Of a DNA stretch of 54,252 nucleotides, positions 9,718-21,786 are shown piece by piece. The stretch is from UBA7396 sp034676185 (GTDB lineage: Bacteria > Patescibacteriota > Gracilibacteria > BD1-5 > UBA6164), in the NCBI GenBank assembly GCA_034676185.1, contig JAUCCN010000010.1, forward strand, positions 1-54,252, given 5' to 3'. The position numbers were made by a program, and so were the translations under genes. The notes beneath the pieces were generated by a model, which made no database searches, was not told the origin of the DNA, and saw only the letters and a list, made by a program, of their open reading frames with translations. Numbering within the stretch: position 1 is the first letter of the stretch; every line of letters begins with the position of its first letter.

Positions 9718-10266
9718 ATGATATATATACTCCCAACAGATACTTGCTTTTGAATTGCTTGCTCATTTGATGATACAAGTAGTTACCATAAAATCTATGA
9801 AATAAAAAAAAGACCTCTTGAAAAACCTCTTGCTATCATGATAGAAAGTTTTGAATGGTTAGAAAAAAATACTCCTTTAAATAGTTCTCAAATTGATTTT
9901 TTAAAAAATTATAAAAAACCATTTACTATTTTAACCAATTGTACTTATATTGAAATGGTCCTCAACTTAGAGCAAGAGGACTTTGAATATCAAAATAAAG
10001 AAATGTATAAAAAAATTGCTTTTCGAGTGGCTCATAGTGAGATACAAAAAAAGCTTATTTGAGAAATTTGACCAATTTTTTTAACCAGTGCAAATTTTTC
10101 TGGAGAAAAAGAGATTTATTCACTTGATGAAGCAAAAAATCAATTTCAAAATTTTAAAAATATACAATTTTTATGAGAATGAATTCTACTTGATAAAAAT
10201 ATAAAACCATCAGATATTTTTGAGTTTGAATGAGAAAGTACAAATATAACATATTTAAGACAATAA
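9718..10266 (+). CDS. tsaC: L-threonylcarbamoyladenylate synthase (TsaC/Sua5/YrdC family)
   Basis: TsaC makes threonylcarbamoyl-AMP from threonine, bicarbonate and ATP for the t6A37 modification of ANN-decoding tRNAs. The 182-residue protein has the YrdC-fold signatures LPTDTCFGIA at residues 5-14, KKRPLEKPLAIM at about 33-44 and FLTSANFSGE at about 120-129. The SUA5 C-terminal extension is absent, as in short TsaC forms. UGA gives Gly in CFGIA. The gene stands alone on the plus strand between two minus-strand genes and has its own terminator. TsaD, TsaB and TsaE are not in this window. Confidence 0.93.
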
Positions 10267-10297
10267 AAAAATTACCATTTCATGGTAATTTTTTTAT
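10264..10297. terminator. Bidirectional terminator between tsaC and the AI-2E transporter gene
   Basis: ATTACCAT (10271-10278) pairs with ATGGTAAT (10282-10289), flanked by an A run on the left and a T run on the right. It overlaps both stop codons and can work in both directions. Confidence 0.85.
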
Positions 10298-11511
10298 TCT
10301 TCATCTACTTTTCTTGAAACACGAATATCTTTTTTTAAGTTCTTTTTGGTTTCTTTTTCAAGTTCATTCATATTAGAAAATGCTATTTTTGATTTGGTAA
10401 TAATTTTATCAGCATCACGAAATAATTCTAAAAGTAAATAAAAACTACTAATTCATATAACAAGACCAGCAAAGCCCATAAAATGTTCTGATAAAATAAG
10501 TACTAAAAATGTTAAACTTAAAGGTAATTTTATATATGAAGAAACAATTTTTGGATTTAAATAATATGCTTCAACAGCATGAATAAAAGAAATCAAAAAT
10601 ATAACTTCAAAAAGTATTCAAAAACCTCAATATGTAGTATATCCTATAAGTAAAATAGGAAAACTAGAGATAAAGGTTCAAAGCACTGGAATAAACCCAC
10701 AAATAAATACTATAATAGCTAAAGTATAAATAAGAGGAAATGGAGCTCCATGAATAAGTCAAATAATAAAAAGTCCTATCGTTGTTAATATCATATTTGT
10801 CAATGCAATCATACTTTGAGCTTTAAAAACAAGTCAGAATGTTCTTACAATTTTCTCAATAATAACTTTATATTCCTGATACAAAAAACCAAAATTAGAT
10901 GTTTGTATTCATTTTAAATATTCAGATAATTTATCTCTATCAATAATAAAAATATAACTGAGGATAAGTGCCATAATAACCTTTAAAAATATAGCTCCAA
11001 AAGCCTTAATTTTTTCTAAAACTTGTAAAATAATATCAATATCTTGTTTAGTAAAAATCTCTGAAATACTTCCTCAAATTTGTGAATTTATATTTTTTAT
11101 TTCTTCTAATTTTGAAGTTACCATTAAAATTGGCTCTCTAAGAGCAGGAATATAATTTGGAAGGTCTCTGAGTTCACGAGTTAATTGTGGTAATAAATCC
11201 GAAAGAGCAAAAAATATAGCTCCTATAAAAATAAGATATAAAAAGATAATAATAATATTTAGAGAAAAAAACTTCTGTAAAAATAAAATAGTATTTCAAT
11301 TTCTAAGAATTTTTATAAGAAATATATCTAGTTTTTCTTTGAGAAAATTTCAAAAAGTAAGAAATAAATATGAAAAAATAAATGTTAAAAACAATACAAG
11401 TAAAAAGTGTTGAAGAAAATAAAATGCGGCTATAAGCAATATATATGCAATAAATTTTTGTATAAAATATTTATTTACCAAAAGTTTTCCTATTTTTTTA
11501 AAAGTATTCAT
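10294..11511 (-). CDS. AI-2E family transporter (PerM/YdiK-like membrane protein)
   Basis: This 405-residue polytopic membrane protein has about eight hydrophobic segments: two or three N-terminal helices, a central soluble part near residues 120-170 (DLLPQLTRELRDLP), then a block of helices with GFIPVLGTFISSFPILL near residue 290. That last pattern is typical of the AI-2E/PerM family (PF01594), whose members export small molecules or act as ion antiporters. Substrate cannot be inferred. The C-terminus is a charged tail rich in Lys and Glu. It lies 27 bases after the rnr stop and on the same strand, so the two may be co-transcribed. Confidence 0.85.
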
Positions 11512-11538
11512 ATATGAGAATAGTTAAAAATATTTTTT

Positions 11539-13605
11539 TTATTTTATAATTTTTTCAACAAAATCAAAATTTAATCTTCTTTTTTCCATTTCTATACTTG
11601 AAATTTTGATTTTTACTGTATCTCAAACTTGTAAAAATACATCTTTTGTAAATTCAAATTTCATATCATCTGGAAGAAATTCTGATTTTTTATATCCTAA
11701 AACACTTCAAACTTGTTCTATAGAAATGAATCATTCTGCTGTATTTTCAAGTTCTATAAACATTCCCGAAGCAATCGTTCATGAAATTACTCATTCAAAT
11801 TCTTGTCCAATTTTATCTTCATAATATTTACAAATCATCAAATCTTTTACTGCATATTCAAGTTTTTCAGCAGCTCTTTCTGTATCAGAAGTATGTTTTG
11901 AAACAGATTTTAAAATATTTGCATAATGCTCTGTTCTTGTATTTGAAAGTTTTTTATGTAATTTTTCCTTAATAATTCTATGAATTTGTAAATCTGGATA
12001 TCTACGAATTGGAGAAGTAAAATGTGAATAAAACTCTAAATTAAGTCAAAAATGTCATTCATTTTCTGGAGAATATACAGCTTTTTCTAAACTTCTTAAA
12101 ATCAATTTTTGCAATAATTTTTCTTTTTTATTTCCTTCAATATCTTTTAAAATTTGTGCAACAATTTTTGGAGTCATTGCTTTATATGGCAATTTAAAAC
12201 CAAAAATCTGAAGTGTATTTCTTAATTTTTCCACATCATCTTCATTTGGAATTTCATGAATTCTATAAAGAAATGGGATTTTTTGAAATAATTCTCAAAC
12301 ACTTTCATTTGCCAAAATCATAAACTCTTCAATGATTTTCATACTTTCATATCTTTCATATTTTTTGATTTCTAATGGATGTCCATCAGTATCTAAAACA
12401 AATTTTGTTTCTGGAAAATCAAAATTTAAAATTCAAGCTTTTTGTTTTTTACTCGTAATTTTTTCTTTCAATTCTAATGAAATTTGTACTGCCTCTAAAA
12501 GCTCTTTTGTAATTTTTCATCCAAATTTTAGTTCATCTCCAAGTCATAATTTTCATTCGAGCATTTCTTGTACTTCCCTATATGTTAAACGAAATTTTGA
12601 TTCAATTACGCTTTCATACACTTTTTTTGATACAATATTTGCTTCTTCATCCAGAAGAATTTCACAAGAAAGTGTAAGTTTTTTTGTATTTGGATTTAAA
12701 CTACATAAATCATTTGAAAGTTTTTCTGGAAGCATTGGAATAACTCTATCAACTAAATAAATAGAATTTCATCTTTTCAAAGCTTCTCTATCAAGAGCAC
12801 TTCCCTCTTGTACATATTCTGCAACATCTGCAATAGAAACAATAAGTTTATAATTTTTATCTTTTTTCTCAACTAAAATCGCATCATCTAAATCTTTTGC
12901 ATCATCTCCATCGATGGTAAAAATAAGTTTTTTAGTTAAATCAATTCTTTCAGGTTGTTCTTCAAAAATAAGCGATTCTGCTTCTTTTAAAATCATTTCT
13001 CAAAACTTAATTCTTGCTCATCATTCTAAAGCAATTGACAAAATATCAACTCATCTTTTTTCTTTATCTCCTAATATTTCAATAATACTTCATTCAGGAT
13101 TTTTTCCTGACCAATCAGTAATTTTTATTGCAACTTTATCTCATTTTTTAAGTTGTCCTTTATATTTTGCTAATTTTTTATTTGAAATATGGACATCATT
13201 TTTAAAAGCTGGATTATCTAAAATGACAAATGCAAAATCTTTTACAAATTCTATACTTCAAACAAGAACTCTTTCGGCTCTTTTTAAAACTTTTGTAATA
13301 ATAGCTTCTTTTCTACGATTAAATGTTTGTAAAACTGCTTCTACTTCATCTCAATCTAGTGCTCCATTTAAATTTTTTGGATACACAAAATATCCTTTTT
13401 CCAATCACTCAACATCTACAAATCAAAAATCATTATTTTTACTTGATGAATATTTTCAAACTATTTTTTCAAGATTTGAATAATCAGTTGGTTTATTTGA
13501 GTAATTTTTATATCTTGATTTATTTTTTGAAATTTTAGGAGCATATGCTTTTTTTTCTGAAGATTTTTTTCTTCATCTATAATTATCTTGTGATATTTTT
13601 TTCAA
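11539..13605 (-). CDS. rnr: Ribonuclease R (VacB/RNB family 3'-5' exonuclease)
   Basis: RNase R degrades structured RNA processively from the 3' end. The 688-residue product has cold-shock-like domains near residues 90-190, the RNB catalytic domain with TIDGDDAKDLDDAI near residue 228 (the Asp cluster that binds Mg2+), HFGLNLEFYSHFTSPIRRYPDL near residue 520 in the usual place, and a C-terminal S1 domain. The start is TTG at 13605. No in-frame ATG precedes the conserved part, and a TAA lies shortly upstream. The N-terminal 30 residues are basic (GRKKSSEKKAYAPK) and may bind RNA. A small inverted repeat lies just upstream. Confidence 0.95.
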
Positions 13606-13660
13606 TTTTTATTTATTTAATAATATTTTCTTAGATTGTACGAAAAAATCTAAAAATAGC

Positions 13661-13697
13661 AAAAAATAAGGAAATGAAAATAATTTCCTTATTTTTT
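13661..13697. terminator. Terminator between Clp-type ATPase gene and rnr
   Basis: Fifteen bases at 13661-13675 pair perfectly with 13683-13697 (core AAGGAAAT / ATTTCCTT) around a 7-base loop, with A- and T-runs at the ends. It would stop transcription of the Clp-type gene before rnr, and works in either direction. Confidence 0.8.
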
Positions 13698-13721
13698 ATT
13701 CTGTTATCAAGAATTTTTCTT

Positions 13722-15446
13722 TTAATAATAACGAATTCAATATTTTTCAACCAGTGTTTTTCTAATATAAAAAAGAACTTTGTTTTCTTGTTTTCCAGAA
13801 AGTTTATCTACTCACATAAATTTTGCCATCATTTCCATAACATCTTTTATGGATTTATGTATAAATCTTTTCTCTGTTTTTCCAGTTTTACGATATATTA
13901 CTTCTATTTTTCTCTCTATAGCTTTTAGAAGAGTTCTTGGTTCATATGGAGAAAAAAGTTCATTTTCTTCTGATCATAATCCCATAGTTTCAAAATCTTG
14001 AATAAATGATAAATCTCTCAATCATTCTAAAAAAGCTCTATTTTTTAATGATGAAATATCTGTTTGATTCAATCAAAATTCTCTGAGTTTTGCTGCATAT
14101 ATTTTTAATTCATCACTCATATCAATATCTTCTCCAATACATTGATAGGTAAGCAAAGTATAGGCTGATATAGCTGTATATATTTTTTTGAGTGTTTCAA
14201 GCGACATTTCCTGATTTTCAGACAATATTTCTCAAATATTAAATTCTTTTATATCTTCTTTTTCTCCATTTAATACGATATCAAAAGTAAGACGTTCTTC
14301 TCTATCAACACTGATTCCAATAATTATTTTTCCCTCATACTCATAATATTTTTTGAAAGATGGTGAATGGAGTAATCTCGTAAGGTATCTTTTTACCACA
14401 TCATTATAGGTACGAACAAGCTCTCTGGCTCATTTTTCTCTTGAAAATCATTTTTGTAGAATATATTCATACAATTCTGGAGAAAGTTCAAACTGAATAT
14501 GAGATTCTGTATAATATTTTAACAAATATTCATTGAATTCTTTCACTTGAATATCTATAATTTTTATACAATCTTCATTTCTTGATAATTCTTCAAATTC
14601 AATAAAAGCATGAATTCTTCACAAAAATTCTGGTTTAAATATTTCTTTGAGTGATGCTTGAAAGATTTTTTCTAAATCTGCTTTGCTGGATTTAGAAGAT
14701 GCAAATCAAATAGCATTTTTATTTTTTTCTTGAGTAATTTTTTCCTGACCAATATTTGAAGTAAAGACAATAATTGAGTTTTGAAAATTTACCACTTCTC
14801 ATTTTGAAGTCGTTACTTTTCCTTCATCAAGCAATCACAATAATTGCTGTATGACCTCAGGATGAGCTTTTTCTATTTCATCAAACAAGAGAATATTCAA
14901 CCACGGGAGTCTTTCAATCATTGGATTTAATTTTCCTGTTTTTTTCGCTACATCATACGCTAAAGTCACATTTTTATTTGTAAAAGGAGTTTTATCATCA
15001 TATCAAATATATCATTTCGGAGCACCAAAAAGATTTGAACTGGAATGCATCTCAGCAAGATTTTCACAATTTATTTTAATAAATCCATTTGGGTCTCAAA
15101 ACATCGTTTCAGAAAGCGCTTTTACTATTTCTGTTTTTCCCACTCAAGTTGGTCCGTGAAAGAAAAATACTCCAAGGGGTCATTTCGGATTCCCAAGCCT
15201 TAAAATACTATCTAAAACAGCTTGAGATAAAGCGTTTTTCGCTTTATCTTGAGAGACAAGTTGTCTCTCAAATGCCATTTTTAATTCTGATAAAAATGGA
15301 TGATCTCCCTCCATTTCAATCGTATGACAAACCCTATCAGCATATTTATCTCTAAAATAGGAAATTGGTTGTTTTTTTGTGCCTATAACTTGAAGTTCCC
15401 TTTCTGGTAAAAAAACAGGCATCATCACTCATCATTTTGCTTCCAT
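13722..15446 (-). CDS. Clp-type AAA+ ATPase with a single AAA_2 module
   Basis: This is an unfoldase-like ATPase of 574 residues. A Walker A GPTGVGKT (98-105, with the third Gly as UGA), pore-loop region GAPKGYIGYDD, Walker B ILLFDEIEKA near 186, sensor 1 TSNIG and Arg-finger FLGRI match the second AAA module (D2) of ClpA/B/C. The first AAA module is absent. The loop NAIGF at the position of the ClpA/ClpX IGL/IGF loop suggests docking to ClpP; ClpB lacks that loop. After the D2 small domain come about 180 residues without a match to known Clp tails. No clpP is in the window. ClpA/C-like action is inferred, and the substrate is unknown. Confidence 0.8.
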
Positions 15447-15573
15447 TATGAAAAAAATTACAAAATAAGTTTACTTTATAAGTATTTTTTATTATTAGTC
15501 AATTTTATTTTCAAAAAACAAAAAAATATTTACAACTAACATTTATTTTTATAAATACTAATTGCAAATATTT

Positions 15574-15657
15574 TGGTGCCCAAGATGAGACTCGAACTCA
15601 CACACATTTCTGCATACGCACCTCAAGCGTACGTGTCTACCATTCCACCACCTGGGC
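15574..15657 (-). tRNA. tRNA-Leu (anticodon GAG)
   Basis: The minus-strand sequence forms an 84-base class II tRNA with acceptor stem GCCCAGG / CTTGGGC, D-arm GGTGGAATGGTAGACAC, anticodon loop TTGAGGT giving GAG (CUU/CUC codons), a variable arm, a T-arm GTTCGAGTC and an encoded CCA. The second Leu tRNA follows 36 bases away. Confidence 0.95.
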
Positions 15658-15693
15658 AAAAAATTATTATTTCTTTCAAAACAATATTTTATC

Positions 15694-15778
15694 TGGTGCC
15701 TCGAGCGAGAATCGAACTCGCACTTCTCGCGAAACGGGATTTTGAGTCCCGCGTGTCTACCAATTCCACCATCGAGGC
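15694..15778 (-). tRNA. tRNA-Leu (anticodon CAA)
   Basis: This 85-base class II tRNA has acceptor stem GCCTCGA / TCGAGGC, anticodon stem CGGGA / TCCCG with loop CTCAAAA giving CAA (UUG codons), a long variable arm, a T-arm with GTTCGATTC and encoded CCA. It is transcribed before the GAG isoacceptor on the same strand. Confidence 0.95.
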
Positions 15779-15842
15779 ATAAATAAAGCTTTGCAATTAT
15801 ATGCAAAACTTTAAAAAATCAAATTTTATATGTAAGAATTTT

Positions 15843-18371
15843 TTATTTCATTTTCAGAGTATTTGCAATTACTTTAGAAACTTCTGCTCTTGTCATATTT
15901 TTATATGGTTGAAAAAGTATTCTTCCATCTACACTATATCCATCAACAATACACATATCTTTTGCTTTTTGAATATATTTAATTTCCCATCCAGATTGAT
16001 TCACATCTTCAAATCTCGTAATATAGGCTTCTTTTGGGACTACTCATGATATTTGAAAGAGCATTTTTAAAGATTCTGCACGAGTCACTGGATCATGAGG
16101 ACGAAATTTTTTATTCTTTTGATCAATCACTCATAATTTCAATGCTTTAGCAATTACTTTTGCCTCCCAAGCATTTTTATCTACATCCTCAAATGAAATA
16201 TCATATGTCACCATATCTTGATAATCAATACAAAATGCTCTGAGTAATACTTTTAAATATTCTGCTCTTGAAATAGTATGATTCGGTTGAAATAAGCTTG
16301 TATTATAATATCCATGTATAATCCCTGCACTTCATAATGCTTGAATATAATTTTTAGCAAATGAAGATTCTATATCTGAAAAATATATATTCAATTTTGG
16401 AAATACACATTGCCTCGCCTTTACTAAATCATTTGCTTCACATTGTTTTAGTTCTTTATTTTTTGGAATAATTGGGTTTTCTTTGGGAGGAGTATCAGTT
16501 TTTGGAATTGGAGTATCTTTTGGAAAAGATGGAGTAACTTGATCTATAATTTGTGTTTGTTTTGCAGTTCAATCTGTTTTTATATTTTCTTCTCCACAAA
16601 TCCCATCATAATAACTTGGTGAAGAATCTCACAAAGGACAATTATCTTTTGGAGTTACTGCTCATCCACCACCACCTCATCATCATCCTCAACCTCAAGA
16701 AGAAGGGAGTATTATCTCTTGCCACTGTGCATACCAAGTAACATGAGAAAGAATTTTTGTATTTTGAGTAATTTGAGTTCCCCCTGTTTGTGTTGTATAC
16801 CATCATTGAAATGTATAATTACTTCTAGAAGTAATTGCGAGGGGACCTATTTCATTATCATAAATAATATTTTGTGTTTGTGGTACTGGAGTAACTCCTC
16901 CATTTCCATCAAAAGTAACAGTATACTCTCTTGGAGTAGAACAAGACGCATTTATTCCACTTTCTCCATTACAAGACCAAGTAAAACTTCAAGTTCAAGA
17001 AATAACTCCTGTTGGAGTTCATGAAGCACATAAATCACTTCAAGGAGGACTTATCACTGCTTTTGTTGTTGCACTTCAACACACTCCGTTTATTTTGAGA
17101 TCCCATTGTGCATAGAGAGTCGTATTTCATATAATTTTTGTATTCTGAGTCATTCGAGTTCCTCCAGTTTGAGTCGTATACCATCATTTAAAGATATATT
17201 CATCTCTTGAAGTAATTGCGAGGGTACCTATTTCGTTATTATAAATAATATTTTGTGTTTGAGGAATTGGAGGAGTTCCTCCGTTAGCATTATAGGAAAC
17301 TATGTATTGTCTTGGAGCACTACAAGAAGCATTGGTTCAAGAATTTTCCCCATTACAAGACCAAGTAAAATTTGCCTGTCAAGAAACAACTGCTGTTGGA
17401 TTTCAGGAAATACATAAATTACCTCCAGGAGCTCATAATGTTGCCATATTATGAGCAGCTCAACAGTTTCCATTTATATTGGTTAACCATTTTGCATAAT
17501 AAGTTGTATTTTGTGTTACAATCGTATTTTCAGTAATTGGTGTACTTCAATTCAAAGAAGGAAACCAGCCAAGAAATACATATCAATTTCTGGTAGGTAT
17601 TGATGGAAGAGTTCAAATTTTATCATTATAAATCACTACTTTATTTGATGGAGTATGACCAGTTCAACCATTTCCATCGAAAATTACTGTATATTGTCTT
17701 GGAGCACTACAAGAAGCATTGGTTCAAGAATTTTCCCCATTACAAGACCAAGTAAAATTTGCCTGTCAAGAAACAACTGCTGTTGGATTTCAGGAAATAC
17801 ATAAATTACCTCCAGGAGCTCATAATGTTGCCATATTATGAGCAGCTCAACAGTTTCCATTTATATTGGTTAACCATTTTGCATAATAAGTTGTATTTTG
17901 TGTTACAATCGTATTTTCAGTAATTGGTGTACTTCAATTCAAAGAAGGAAACCAGCCAAGAAATACATATCAATTTCTGGTAGGTATTGATGGAAGAGTT
18001 CAAATTTTATCATTATAAATCACTACTTTATTTGATGGAGTATGACCAGTTCAACCATTTCCATCGAAAATTACTGTATATTGTCTTGGAGCACTACAAG
18101 AAGCATTGGTTCAAGAATTTTCCCCATTACAAGACCAAGTAAAATTTGCCTGTCAAGAAACAACTGCTGTTGAATTTCAGGAAATACATAAATTCACTCA
18201 AGGTGCTGAAATAGTTGGTTGAGTATTTGAACTTCAGCAAGCTCCATTTACAACTACAGGAGAAGATTGTTCTATTTCAAAATCATCAATAATAAGATCT
18301 CAATGAGATAAAAGTAGAGAATGAAATGATAATAATATTATTTCTAAAAAAACTAAAAATCTAAAAAACAT
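15843..18371 (-). CDS. S-layer-homology surface protein with tandem InlB-like repeats
   Basis: An 842-residue exported protein. The N-terminus (MFFRFLVFLEIILLSFHSLL) is a likely signal or anchor. Four repeat blocks follow. Each has a Cys-rich part (FTWSCNGENSGTNASCSAPR) then a Listeria-Bacteroides type repeat (YTVIFDGNGG ... YYAKW). Two adjacent copies are identical 129-residue units. Next is a Gly/Pro-rich linker (GGGGG, then PKDTPIPKTDTPPKENP). Residues from about 665 to the end carry three SLH modules (FSDIESSFAKNYI, FEDVDKNAWEAKVI, FEDVNQSGWEIKYI) with conserved TRAE motifs. SLH modules bind pyruvylated cell-wall polymer in other bacteria. Probably an S-layer or adhesin component; the repeats may vary in number. 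Confidence 0.9.
17311..18180 (-). repeat. 387-bp in-frame tandem repeat within the SLH protein gene
   Basis: Units start at 17311, 17698 and 18085 (spacing 387 bases, 129 codons). The first two look identical by eye; the third matches for about 90 bases and then diverges at a single G-to-A change and beyond. Being a multiple of three, recombination between units would change protein length without breaking the frame. Confidence 0.85.
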
Positions 18372-18408
18372 AACTCAAGTAATTAATAATATAAATATGA
18401 TTTTTTAT

Positions 18409-20844
18409 CTACCCTCCTATAGGTTCCTGAAATGTAGTAATTTGAAATTGAACTGATAATTTTTGAAAATTATGTGAAACCAGTCCAGATATACCATACA
18501 AATATAATTCTCTCACTTCATAGAAAGTGACTCCATCAAGATATTGTGTATTATCGTCTTCATCCTCCTCTCATTCTTCATCTGGAATAAAAATATCATT
18601 TTCATCTATTCTTTCACTCAAATTATCAAGGTAATTACAATTTAAATTTTCTCATAGAGTAGAAACATCAATAACTTCTTGTGAACAAATATATAATTTC
18701 GTAGGATCTATTTCTCATAATAATGTTCCACTTATACTTACTTGTACATTATATCAAGTGAGAACAGAAGAATCATTTTTTAATTTTTTAATATATATTT
18801 TTCTTCCAAATAATATATCTTCATCTTGTCAAATCTTTGCAGAAAAAAGATGATCAACTGAATATTTATTTGCTACACTCATTTTGTTTTTATGATCTAA
18901 ATCAACATCTTCAAAATTACTTACTTCAAGAGAAAAATCTTTTTCATAAAGAAGCTCATCATATAATTTTATAATAATTTTTTTGAATGATTGTGAGTTT
19001 TTTATAAATAATTCATCCCCAGCATCTCTATCAAAATAGTTTTCTTCTCCTGATGGAGATTCAGGATATGTATATGTAGTAATTGGAATTTCATCATCAT
19101 TTTCATCTATTATAGATATCTGTAAATTATCATCATAAATATTGTAAGTATCAAAGTAGAAATATTGCCCATTTTCATCAAAAGCATCGGTTCTTAATGT
19201 AATAAATGGTATATCTTCAGGCATAAAAGTAAATCTTGAGAATATATTATGTGTTACTCAAAAAATATCTTCATAATTCACTTTTATCCATGGAAATTCT
19301 ATTTTTCCACTAGAATGAAAATAATCACTCAATCCCTGAGAAAGCTCTTGTTGACAATCGTTTAATTGATCTTGAAGATAATCCCAATTCTCAATATTTT
19401 CTAAAATTTTTTCTTGGGTCATATTTTCTGGGAGAATACAACTCTCTTCGAGTATATGTTCTTTTTTAGAATTCATTAAAACAACATCAAATTTTTTGAT
19501 ATATGGAAATGCTCTATATGATCAATTTAAGCTAAAATCTCAAGAAGAAATACTCGTTTTTTGATTCATAGCTCACCATCCTGGTGGAAACATCTCAAAA
19601 ATATCCTCAGAGTAACTATAATAATTTGATCCAGAAAGAATCACATCATTACTCCATGCAGCATTAAAAGAACTCACATCATCATTTTTGATAATACCAT
19701 ATATATTTTCACAAATGAGAGAGCCTTTTGAACGAAAATTTTTTATTTGTATATTATATCTTCAAAGAGGAATATTTTCAAAATTAATATAAGTCCTTCC
19801 ATATCAGTCATTTTCAATTGTATATGGGAAATATACTTCTTCATATATTCAATTATTAAATTTTTTTATTTCTAATTCTAGATCTTTTACCTCTATTGCT
19901 TGATTTAAAGACATTCATAATCTTCAATAGGAATAATCACTAATCATAAAACTTTCCCCATAAGATATATTACAACTTTCATTCATAAATACTCCCTGAT
20001 TTTCATAAAGAGTAAAAATATCGTATTTTCAAAAAAATGAAAGAGAAATTGCTCACATATTTTCAAAAGTATAATTATCTTTAGTATTTACAAGAGGTGA
20101 ATAAGCAGATCCTCTATAGAAAATATTTTCTCAAATTGATGGATCATTTTCAAAATTAAATATAACTTTTCCTTCTTCGTTAGGTATAATTACATCTTCA
20201 TATATCTGATTTTCTAACTCTATTCAAGGCAGAAAAAATTGAAAATTGATATTTTTTGTTTCTCCTGATTGAACCAAAGAAAGAGTTTTTGCAATAAGTG
20301 AATAATCTTCTTTTTCATATTTCCATATATATCTATTTCCACTTGTATTTTCTGGGAAATAAGTAAAAAAAGAATCATAAAATATTTTAAGAGTAGAAGT
20401 TCCATTTCCATTATTTACCCACATCATGTTCATAGGATTTCAATGATAATCGAGTACTTGAGTAACCTCTACATCGTTATTTAATTTGATTTCATAATAG
20501 AGTGTTGGAATAGTTTCTTGTTGAATTAAATAACTAAGATAGTATTTTTTAAACCAATCATAATAATAATCAGATGGATTAAAACTTACTCTTTCTAGTT
20601 GATTTTTATAATAATTGGTATAATTATATATTAAATTAGTCGGATTTGGGTATGTAATAAATTCATTCACTTTATTACTATCCAATTTTTTTACCCCAAA
20701 ATAAGTATCTTTATTCTCATTATAAAAAAAGTATCTCATCCCTCCTGTTACATTATCTATAATAGAAGTATTTTGCTCAGCAAAAAGAGATTGGTATGGA
20801 AAACATAATAAAAAAAGTACACTTATGTATTTTAGTTTTTTCAT
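18409..20844 (-). CDS. Large exported protein of unknown function
   Basis: The 811-residue product begins with a clear signal peptide (MKKLKYISVLFLLCFPYQ, cleavage probably after SLFA). The mature part is rich in Tyr, Asn, Asp and Glu and appears to be a chain of beta-rich domains, with segments such as LYYEIKLNNDVEV and LGRYNIQIKNF. An acidic stretch near the end (PDEEGEEDEDDN) could bind Ca2+. I recognise no catalytic motif. Its stop lies 37 bases before the SLH protein start on the same strand, so the two are likely made together, and this could be a partner on the cell surface. That is inference from context. Confidence 0.85.
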
Positions 20845-20908
20845 ATATATAAAAATTATAAAATATAAATTTACTATATAGTAACATATCCCAAAAATTT
20901 TGTCAAAA

Positions 20909-21328
20909 TTAATTTGATAAAATTTTTATATTTCAAATATAAAATCTTCCTTTTTCATCTTTTGAAATAAAAAGTCTTATTTTTTTTACATTTTCTTCTT
21001 CAAAACCATTTGCTTGTCTTCTGATATAATCAATAGAAACATATTCTTCTATAAGAGATATCATATCAAAATTTTTCATATCTAATTCTATATCCTTTAT
21101 AAAAGACTTTTTAGTTTTTAGTTTTGGATTTTCTCAAAAAATAATTTCCAAAATTTGTCTTTCTAATTCAAAATATTTTTGTAGTGTATCTAAATTATGG
21201 CAAGTCTTTAATTTTGATAATTCTTTAGTGGAAATAAAATTGGTAAATCTCAAATACTCATGAATTCAAACTGCTAATTCACAAGTAAGAGGATCAAGTT
21301 GCTCTTTCCTTTGTATATTTTCTACCAT
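20909..21328 (-). CDS. Hypothetical small protein
   Basis: A 139-residue, mostly helical, charged protein starting MVENIQRKEQLDPLTCELAV. No signal peptide or membrane segment. It keeps one frame through four UGA codons. It starts 13 bases after the preceding gene's stop and belongs to a three-gene set of small cytoplasmic-looking proteins just upstream of the two surface-protein genes. No family is recognised. Confidence 0.75.
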
Positions 21329-21341
21329 ATTTATATATTAT

Positions 21342-21776
21342 TTATTTTACTCAAGCTGCTTCCATTCTTCTATCAAAATTTGATCCTGAAGCATATTTTG
21401 AAATATTTCATAATCAAGCTACTGATGCTTCTGATATTCATTTATTATTTGCAATATATTTATTAATCGCTTCTTGATTACTTAAATGAGCCGTTGCTTC
21501 TTGGATAGCTTTTGCAGAAGAAATACATCCATTACTTGCATCTTTTTGAATTTCTGGAATCATTTTTTTGAGTACTCCATTGAGAGTATTTTCTAATTCT
21601 TGTGTATTTAAAGGTTTTTTTCCTGATAAATAATTAGTAAATGAGCTCACTTCTTTTAATTTTTTATCAAAATTTCCTCTAGAATTCCCTACTTGATCTG
21701 ATAAAGGGGTAAGATTTTTTCTCTCTGAATCTGTACAAATTTGTTCAACCTGCTTTATTCCATCTAAATTTGCCAT
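21342..21776 (-). CDS. Hypothetical small protein
   Basis: A 144-residue protein starting MANLDGIKQVEQICTDSERK. It looks helical, with no signal peptide, and ends SNFDRRMEAAGVK. UGA is used in its last third (for example SVAGLGNISKYA). It is 10 bases downstream of the 99-residue gene at 21787, in a probable operon. No family or function can be assigned. Confidence 0.75.
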
Positions 21777-21786
21777 AGTTATTAAA

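Noticed and set aside
12914..13483. Plus-strand open frame of 189 codons
   Set aside because: It is antisense to rnr. The RNase R motifs on the minus strand explain the region; the long frame reflects codon composition.
15574..15778. tRNA-Gly(UCA) for UGA decoding
   Set aside because: Both tRNAs in the window are tRNA-Leu by anticodon loop and long variable arm. No other tRNA was found.
17311..18180. Insertion sequence or CRISPR-like array
   Set aside because: The repeats are long, directly adjacent and in frame within a coding repeat protein; there are no spacers, no terminal inverted repeats and no transposase.
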